From Aspidapion aeneum (Eukaryota > Arthropoda > Insecta > Coleoptera > Brentidae): 64,000 nt of DNA. Positions 51,201-60,200 of this stretch are shown here, in pieces. The stretch spans positions 64,329,379-64,393,378 of the forward strand of contig OY755046.1 of assembly GCA_963576565.1 (NCBI GenBank). The letters run 5' to 3'. Under the pieces are notes generated by a model, which was not told the DNA's origin, searched no databases, and saw only the letters and a program-made list of their open reading frames with translations. The position numbers and the translations under genes are program-made. Each line of letters starts with the position of its first letter. Position 1 is the first letter of the stretch.

Positions 51201-54200
51201 AAAGTTTTTATTGCATGTGAGTGATATGCCTAATTTATGTACGATACTTTCTTCAATTCTTTCTACTAATTAATATTTTTGCAAAAACTAACCAGCATGT
51301 AGGTTTCTCTAAAATTTGCAAGACGATTCCGTTAAAAAATTTGACCTACAATGTACAGGGTGTTCTTTGGGCCACTACCATTTCATTAAAATCATCAGTA
51401 TATTTTTTTGTGCGTCGGTGTATACTTAACGAGGTTTTTAAACAAAATATTATTTTAATTATTAAAATTTAATTATTAAAATTATTCATATTTTATTGCA
51501 ACAACAAATTTTTAGAGAGAAAAACAAAAAAAAATCCACAATAAAGGTTTAAACTGGCTACTGGAATACATTTGTTTACTCGCTTATTATACGTACGTCT
51601 GATTTTAGAATAAAGATTTGCATTTCTGAACGCCTCTCTAGAATTTTGAATTTTTTGAGATAGTTCTTCTCGGGTATTTATCTTGGTCTCATAGACAAAT
51701 GATTTAATATAGCCCGATATACAAAAATCCAGGAGGTTTAAGTCCGGGCTACAGTTGCAATAACGGACAATAACTTACAATTGTTTTAACACACTTATGA
51801 TAATTCAAGAACCACCCTGTATATTTTTTAACTTAATATTTCTTAAGAAAACATCCAATCTTAGAATGCTATAAAAAGTATTGATTGTAGCTAATATGTA
51901 TGAAGTAGGTCAGAATTTAATAAAAAATATTTTACGCATACAATAAAAACTTCTAATTTAAATATCTTGAAAACCGTTGCCCTCGGCGACATCTAAACGC
52001 TATAACTTTTTTACTTAAAAAAAATAAAAAAAATAATGTTTTTAATAGAATCTTGTATACACCGAGGAACAAAAAATTAAGACCTATTTTAATGTGACGG
52101 TACCGACCCAGAGAACATCCTGTATAATATTTTTATTTTTTTTAACCAAAATTAAATTGTTCGTGCCCAAAAACCACCAAACCCAATTTATTGTGCAAAA
52201 TTATTAATTAGTAGAAAGAATTGAAGAAAGTATCACATAAATTAGGCATATCACTCACATGCAATAAAAACTTTAAATGCAAAAATCTCAAAAACCGTTA
52301 CTCTGAGCGACTTTAAAACAGTATAACTTTTTTACATAAAAAGGATGGGAAAACGATTATTTTACATAAAAACTGGTATACACCGAGGCATAAGAAAAAT
52401 ACACTGTTTTTTATGCAATGGTAGTGGTCCAAGGAATACCCTGTACATTGTACATCAAATTTTTCAACAAAATCGTCTTGCCAATTTCAAAAAATCTTAA
52501 AGGCTGGTTAGTTTTTGCAAAAAGATTAATTAGTAGAAAAGTTATTAAAGAAAATCGAATTGAAAAAATAAATTTTAACACCCTGTATCTCTGTTAATAC
52601 GAACTTTTGGACTAAGGCAAGTATGGCTAAATCGTAATATTTTGACCCAAGGAATCTACAGTTTAACCATGTACCATTAGTTCTGGGACACCCTGTATAT
52701 CTATCGGTTTCACAACGTTTTACGATAACCAATCTCCGCTCGTTTCTGTTTGCCCATAATTCATCATCTAGGTCTCTTATTCTTATTTCACTGTCTATTC
52801 GTTCCAACGCTTTCCAAAGTAGATTTAGTGGTATACTATCATATGCCTTCTGCAAATCTACGTAAAGCAGATGCAGCTCTTGTCCGTATGCCATTTTCTT
52901 TTCAATAACTTAAGTTATACAAAAGAGATGATCTGAAGTCGATCTACCCGCCCTGAAACCGGCTTGTTCTTCTGCCTCCATATCTTTATATTCGCTCTCC
53001 ACTTTATTTCTTATTATTTTGCCATATATTCTGCTTAGCGTACTAGTTACAGATATACCTCTATAATTGTCACATATATCTTTCCTTCCTTTTTTGTGTA
53101 TTGTGGATATATATGACGTTTTCCACTCAGTTGGTACTACAGCTCCATTTAAATATTTTTGGAAAAGATTCCGTAATCTCCAAAACAGTTCTTCAGTGCC
53201 ATATTTAATAAGTTCAGCTGGGGTATTTCCGGGTCCGGCAGACTTACCGCTTTTTAAGGTTGTGCACACGTTTTTACCTCAGAGATTGTGAGGGATACTG
53301 GAGATCCCATCGTTCTAATGATATTGTCTCTCTGTATTTGTAGTTGATAGTCCAAAATTTTAACACATATTGTCGCGTCTCTATTTCTTTAAAACATGTC
53401 ATACATATAGGGTCTCCACGGTAATCTACCTCAGCATAGCTGGACCTAACCACCTCTTGAACTAAAAAGTTATTTTTTATACGACTGTCTTGTAAACGGG
53501 GGTTTTGCGCACGGAGAACACGATCTGAAAATGTCATTTTGCGCACGCTGTGTGCAAAACGTTTTGCACACGCTTATGTCATTTTTGCGCACGCCTATGT
53601 CATTTCTGCATACGGGTCTCCCGTCATTGTGATTTTTTTGTTGTCACCCATCAATATAAGTTGGCTTAGTTCCGTAGCAACCGTCACTGCTCGTATGTTT
53701 TGTTGATTAGATACGTCAAAAAATTGTTGAATTTTTAAAGTTTTGTTGTAAAAATGTCGGAAATAATAACAAGTTAAATTAAAATTTGATATTTCTTTCT
53801 TTATTAGCAGTCGTATAAAAAATATTGTAAAAAACTCGTTTGAAAACCTCTTTGCACTTTCCCTCGACTTGTAGACCTCGCCTTCGGCTCGGTCTACCAA
53901 ACTGTCTCGATCGTGTGCAAAGAGTCGTTTTCAAACCTTGTTGTTTAAATAACTATTACAGAATAGTGCCTTTTTGACACTAAATATTTTTTTAGTTCTG
54001 TCTTAAATGTCTTAAACCCATCAGTATATTTAACTGCCTTTGGCAGACAATTCTAAATAATACAACAAAAACAGTATAGACTTTTCGTGAAAAGTGCTAG
54101 ATTATAGGAGGGAATTCTTATATTGGAACTGGATCTTGTGTAATGGTTATAAGAGCTACTGACATTTGCGCATATTTCTTCTTACCAAGTTTGCAGAGTC

Positions 54201-57200
54201 ATAAATTAAAATGTCAGGCGTTGTCAAAATACTGTTTTCTTTAAACATTGGTCTGCATGATGCTAAGTGATTTCTTCTGAAAATGCTCCGGAAAATTCTC
54301 TTTTGTAAAATTAATATTCTTTCGAAGTCTTTACTTTGTTCTCAGAAAAATACTTGATATTTTATATGACTAATCTTGTATTAAATCTGTTGGCAAATTT
54401 TAATGAACAATACTTTAAAAAACAATTCCGCTTAAACCGCACCAAATTCAAACAACCGTAGCAGTATAATAAATCAATATAGTTATTTACCTAACAAATG
54501 CGGAAAGTGATACTTTACCGCACGCGACGGCAGTTGGCCGAACGATGTAAACAAATATTGAAGGTGTCTTATTGATGCGTTGCTAAGGTTTCTAAGTGGT
54601 GCGCGTGCGGTAAAGTAATTACTTTACCGCACGCGAGTAGGTAATAGTAGTTTACCTAACTAGTGCGGAAAGTGCCTCTTTTCCGCACGCGATTGCAGAT
54701 GGCCAACCGACGCGATAGCGGAGTTTGGCCAGCAATCAAGTGCGGAAAAGACACTTTACGCACGAGTTAGGTACACTATTTTTTCTATAAGCGTGAGGAA
54801 AAAACTAAAAATTAATCAGAAAATTATTTATATTCAAAACGTTTTAATCAAATCAATTATTATTATTCACATTCTAGCGGCTTCTAGAACTGACTGGGGT
54901 AGATCTTCGTCCGAAGAATCCATTGAAAATCTGATTTTTTTGTTTGAAAAATTCAAAAGACGCTTGTATCTGCAAAATTGGCTTTGTTTTGACAGTTTGT
55001 ACTTTGTTGCTATGGTGATTTAAGATGCCAAATCTAAAACCACTAGTGTTCATTGTTGTTTGACATTGACAATGACGATATTTATACCGGGGAGGTTTAA
55101 AACTTATAATTTGAACCTATTTTACTGAAAACTTTATTTTATCGAAAATATTGAAAATATAGCAGAATTTTAGTCAATTTGAATATTTTTAGGATATTTC
55201 GTGTGCTAGGAAAGATACAAATGTATTTTGAACGGTCTAAATGTTATAGAACACCTCAAAATCGTAACAAATTTACTTTTCCGCGGAAAAAATATTTTTC
55301 CGCACTAGTGCGGAAAAGTGGCACTTTCCACACTAAAATGCGTGCGGAAAAGTGGACTTTTCCGCACGCTTATAGAAAATACTCTGCCAATCTATGGGCA
55401 CCTAAGCTCACACTGGATACTATAGTTATAGGGTATCTACGTAAAAGCTAATATAACTAAAAACTGAAGTATATTTTATTGAACTCCAGACTCAATTACC
55501 TTTCGTTTGATACCACACAAGCCATGTTTTGACTTAAACTCTAATTTTTCAAATCTACCCCCACACTTTTTTTGAAAACTAAAATGTATTTTGTTTAACT
55601 CCAGACTCAATTACCTTTCGTTTGATATCACACACGTCATATTTCCACTTAAACACTAATTTTTAAAATTTACCCCCACCCTTTTTTTTAAAATAAACTA
55701 AAATATATTTTGTTTAACTCCACACTCAATTACCTTTTGTTTGATATCACACACGCTATATTTTTACATAAACTCTAATTTTTGAAATCTACCCCCACCC
55801 TTTTATTTGGCTTGTGTTCGGTGGATTTTGTTCATTTTTAAACGGGACCATCTCGACCCAAAACCCAGCCTGGGTACCAAATTTCATTAAAATCGGGCAA
55901 GCCGTTTTTGAGTTATGCGCGTTGGTCGTTACAGACAGACATACAGACAGACAGACAGACATACAGACAGACAGACAGACGGCGCAACAAAAAAGTTTCA
56001 AAATCATCTGAAACGCAAAGATATATAAAAAATTTTGAAATCGGAGCAACTTTTTTTTTCTCGAAAAAATTAGGATCACCATAGCTCACACTACTATAGT
56101 ATAGTAGTAGTGTGAGCTAAAATAATAAATCAATCAGCGCGGAAAATAGATGCAAGATTCAAACGATTCAGATACAGGGTCTCTAGTATAGCCAATCAAA
56201 GCTGTCTGACAGGTACTCTATAAAACCGTATTCGAGAAGTATTCTCAAAATTAGTTCTCTCATGAGTTTTTAATTTTTTTGCAGAATTGGCTGAAGCAGA
56301 AGAATTTCAAGCCTACTCAGATTATGCCAAAGATGTGACAGATGTTAAATGTCGAGAAACCTTGGACAATTTGCTGTCAAGAGCTGAAGTTCAGGTAATT
56401 TTTTCCTAACTACCAATGGTAAATATATTTTTCTATGACTCCGTTTATAATCATTAAGAGCGGTATTTACTAAGATGGTTTAAGGTTTAAGTTTAACTTT
56501 TAGTTTATCTTTTGTGAAACTGAATTGGGGTCTACTACGTTTTACCTCGATGCTTGAAAATGGGTGTTTCTTTTTTTAATGATAAGTTAAGGTCGTTTTA
56601 TACTGTTTTCAAGAAAAAAAAATGCGGATTATTCGCATTTTTTTTAGAAATTTCAAAATTAAAAAATTAGTAACAACTCATACAAATTGCTATATAAAGA
56701 ATTTATTTGACGTTTGTTATTTCGAGAAAGAGAGGGACGGCTCATAATCGAACTGTCTGGCAAGAGGCGATAAAAAGTTATGGTTTTTTAGAAATGTATT
56801 TACGCATAGAAAAATGGTTACACCATATTTTTGAAATCTAACGTTCGATCTGACATTTTGCTCCAACATTTTAATTTGTCGCGCATTTTTGACTCCGTTT
56901 GATTTACAGAAATTCAGCAGTTCGATTTGGTTCGGTTCGGGTCGATCTTAGATTACGTTGGTTGTGTCTTAAAGTAATTCAGCAGGAGTCGGCTGCGCTG
57001 ACTCCTGCTGAATTACTTTAAGATTCAACAAACCTAACCTAAAACCAAACCGAACGCAACTTAACTGAACCAAAACGAACTGAACTAAACCAAACCGAAC
57101 GGAACCGAAACGAACCGAACGGAACCGAACCGAACCAAACCAAACTGAACGGAACCGAACCGAACCGTACCGCACAAGCAATAAGCAAGGATCGGCTTCG

Positions 57201-60200
57201 CCGATTCTTGGTGAATAGTTTTAAATAAATAATTTCCTATAATTTGGGCGTTTAACCTTCAGATGCCCCGTAACAAGGCTTTGCTAATCCATTCTCAATC
57301 TTTGTTGTTTTGTATGTGAGCAACAAGGACTTAATCGCGATTAAACCCATGATTGCGCTTAAGTGCTTACGGTGCATCTGAGGGTAAGTCAGCGTAAGCA
57401 AATCGAATTGGGAAATTTGATATGGCCGAATGACCTGAAAACAGCAAAAAATTTCTATTAATGTGACAATGTGTCAAAACATCTGTGGGAAGGTCAACTG
57501 TACAAATTTTCAAAATTATGTGAAAAAACAGCGGAAAAACACGAAAAACTAGGTATGTAATTAATTTAAAATTGTTAAATTAATAATCCTAAGCTAATTT
57601 ACAAATTTATGTCGAAAATTTGACGATGCAGTGATAGAAATTGATTTTTTTGAACCAAAACAAGTCAAAGAAAATCACTATGTAACGTTTTTTAAAAAAA
57701 TATTTTTTAAAAAAACCATACTTTTTTTTTAATTTCCCGTATCTAAATCGACTAAAAATAGTCCAAAGAATCATTTCCATACAAAAAAATCGTTATATAG
57801 GGCGTTTTGACGAGCGAGGTATAACGTAGTAGAACCACTGAATTTCTTTTAATCTTAATAAAAGTTAATGGAATTTTGGACTAATTATAACTACATAGGT
57901 TATATCGCAATGGCAAAAAATAAGAATCTGCAAGGATTTCGTAAAAAAAATGGAAAAAACGGAAAAGAAATGGTTTAAACTATAGGTTTAAGTTTGTAGG
58001 GAACGAGGTTTAAGTGAAAATGCATATTTAAGTGAATTCCTTACATGTTTCAATTTACACTTACTTCCCAAACTTGACATTGTCAGAAAATGTGTTCTAA
58101 TTTCGTAATTTTTATTATATAACTTGCACAAACAAAGCGAAACTGAAAAATAAATTTTTAAATTTATTAAAATGACGTAAAAGTGACTTGACTGACACTT
58201 GCTGGTCTAAGTACTGGGATTGTCATCTGCTGTCATTACGGTGCACGTACATCTTAAATATATCTGTATGGCTAGAGCGTATTAAAACCATTAATGGAAA
58301 ATGACTGCTACAATAAATAAATAAATAAAAACATTTTTTATTATATTAATTTAAAGATTATTTGCAAATAAACAAATCGCGTGTGAGTTTATTTGGATTT
58401 TAATCTGAAGATCGTTTTTTTTACTTTCCTCGTCAAGGCAAATATCGTTTAAAAGCTGCATGCTAAAATATAAAAGAGATATGAGAATTTAGTACTAAAT
58501 GGTTTATCCAGCCTTGTGTACATTGCCCTAAAAAACTCGCTCTAATAGTTAATTGAAGCTAAAAATCTTATAAAATTTTGTCATATCGTTCCTAAATATG
58601 ATCAAATTTTACATTTTTAACAAATAAATTAACAAAAACGTGATTGTTTTCAAGTTACAATAAGATAAACCACTCCCCGTAGGTAGTTTAAAATTTAGGA
58701 CGATTTTTAGTCGGAATCCCATGACCTAGGGGTTTAAAGTGATGTAGAAATTAGACAGTTGTAGAAAAATTAGTTTTCCATGTTTTCTTCTTTTTTCCGG
58801 TCTATATGGTCCATTTCAAGAACAAATCGTCTTAAATTTCAATTTTTAGCACATTTTATCGTCCGTACAGGTAAAAATACCAAACCAATTGCGGCCTGTT
58901 TCGGCATAAAATCAATTTTTACCAAACCAATGCAGATTTAAATTTTAAACCTAAACCTTAAACCAAAACCTAGACTAAAACTTACGCCTTATTAAATACT
59001 GGTGTAAAAGTTTACTATTTTTGACCTAATTAGGAAGAAACGGGAAACCTCCCAAGCATACATACATTTTTTTCGATAAAATTTTTCCACTGGATCTTTT
59101 CAACTGTATTCTCTCTTTTTTTTAAATAGAAAACTCTTCAGACAGCTGGTCAAGGCATGCCTCTAGCTCTCAAATACTACCTTCCAGAGTTGTTGATGGG
59201 GCCCATATGGCATTTTTTCTCCTACATGGATTATATTGAAGTTCTCATTGGTCTGTCTCCTGCTCTGGAGGACAAGGAAACCTTGACACAAGTCCATGGT
59301 TTGTTAAAACCTTTGAAGAAAGAATTAGGTACGGTTTTTTTCTCTAATGTAAATTATATTTGTGATTTAACGTAATCTTCAGGAATGGACCAACACAGGA
59401 AACGCCAGACAAGTGAAGGAGTATGTGACAGGATACAGCAAGTCCCGTAGGGACTGGCTGCTCCATAGAACACGAAGAGAGGTGGGAGTCCTAACCGGAC
59501 ACTGCGTCCTACAAGGACACTTGGCGAAGATGAAAGTGAAGGAGGATGCGACGTACGAGCGATGTTGGGCCGAGGACGAGACCTCGGCGCATTTGCTCTC
59601 ATCATGTGAAGCATACAAGGAGGCAAGAAGAGAGGTCTTCGAAGAGGAAGCCTTTGAGACGGAGGACCTTCTGAATATGAGGTGGCCCGATATTCTGGCC
59701 TTTGTAAAGAAGACGGGCAGATTCCTTAGCGAAGCCTACCCCACACTACCACTACTACTACTAATAGAAAACTCTTCAGACAGCTGGTCAAGGCATGCCT
59801 CTAGCTCTCAAATACTACCTTCCAGAGTTGTTGATGGGGCCCATATGGCATTTTTTCTCCTACATGGATTATATTGAAGTTCTCATTGGTCTGTCACCTG
59901 CTCTGGAGGACAAGGAAACCTTAACTCAAGTTCATGGTTTGTTAAAACCTTTGAAGAAAGAATTAGGTACGGTTTTTTTTCTCTAATGTAAATTATATTT
60001 GTGATTTAACGTAATCTTCAGGAATGGACCAACACAGGAAACGCCAGACAAGTGAAGGAATATGTGACAGGATACAGCAAGTCCCGTAGGGACTGTCTGC
60101 TCCGTAGAACACGAAGAGAGGTGGGAGTCCTAACCGGACACTGCGTCCTACAAGGACACTTGGCAAAGACGAGAGTAAAGGAGGACGCGACGTACGAGCG

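Noticed and set aside
56969..57181. ORF with VRFRSV / FGSVRF repeats
   Set aside because: It is the translation of an AACCGA-type simple repeat.
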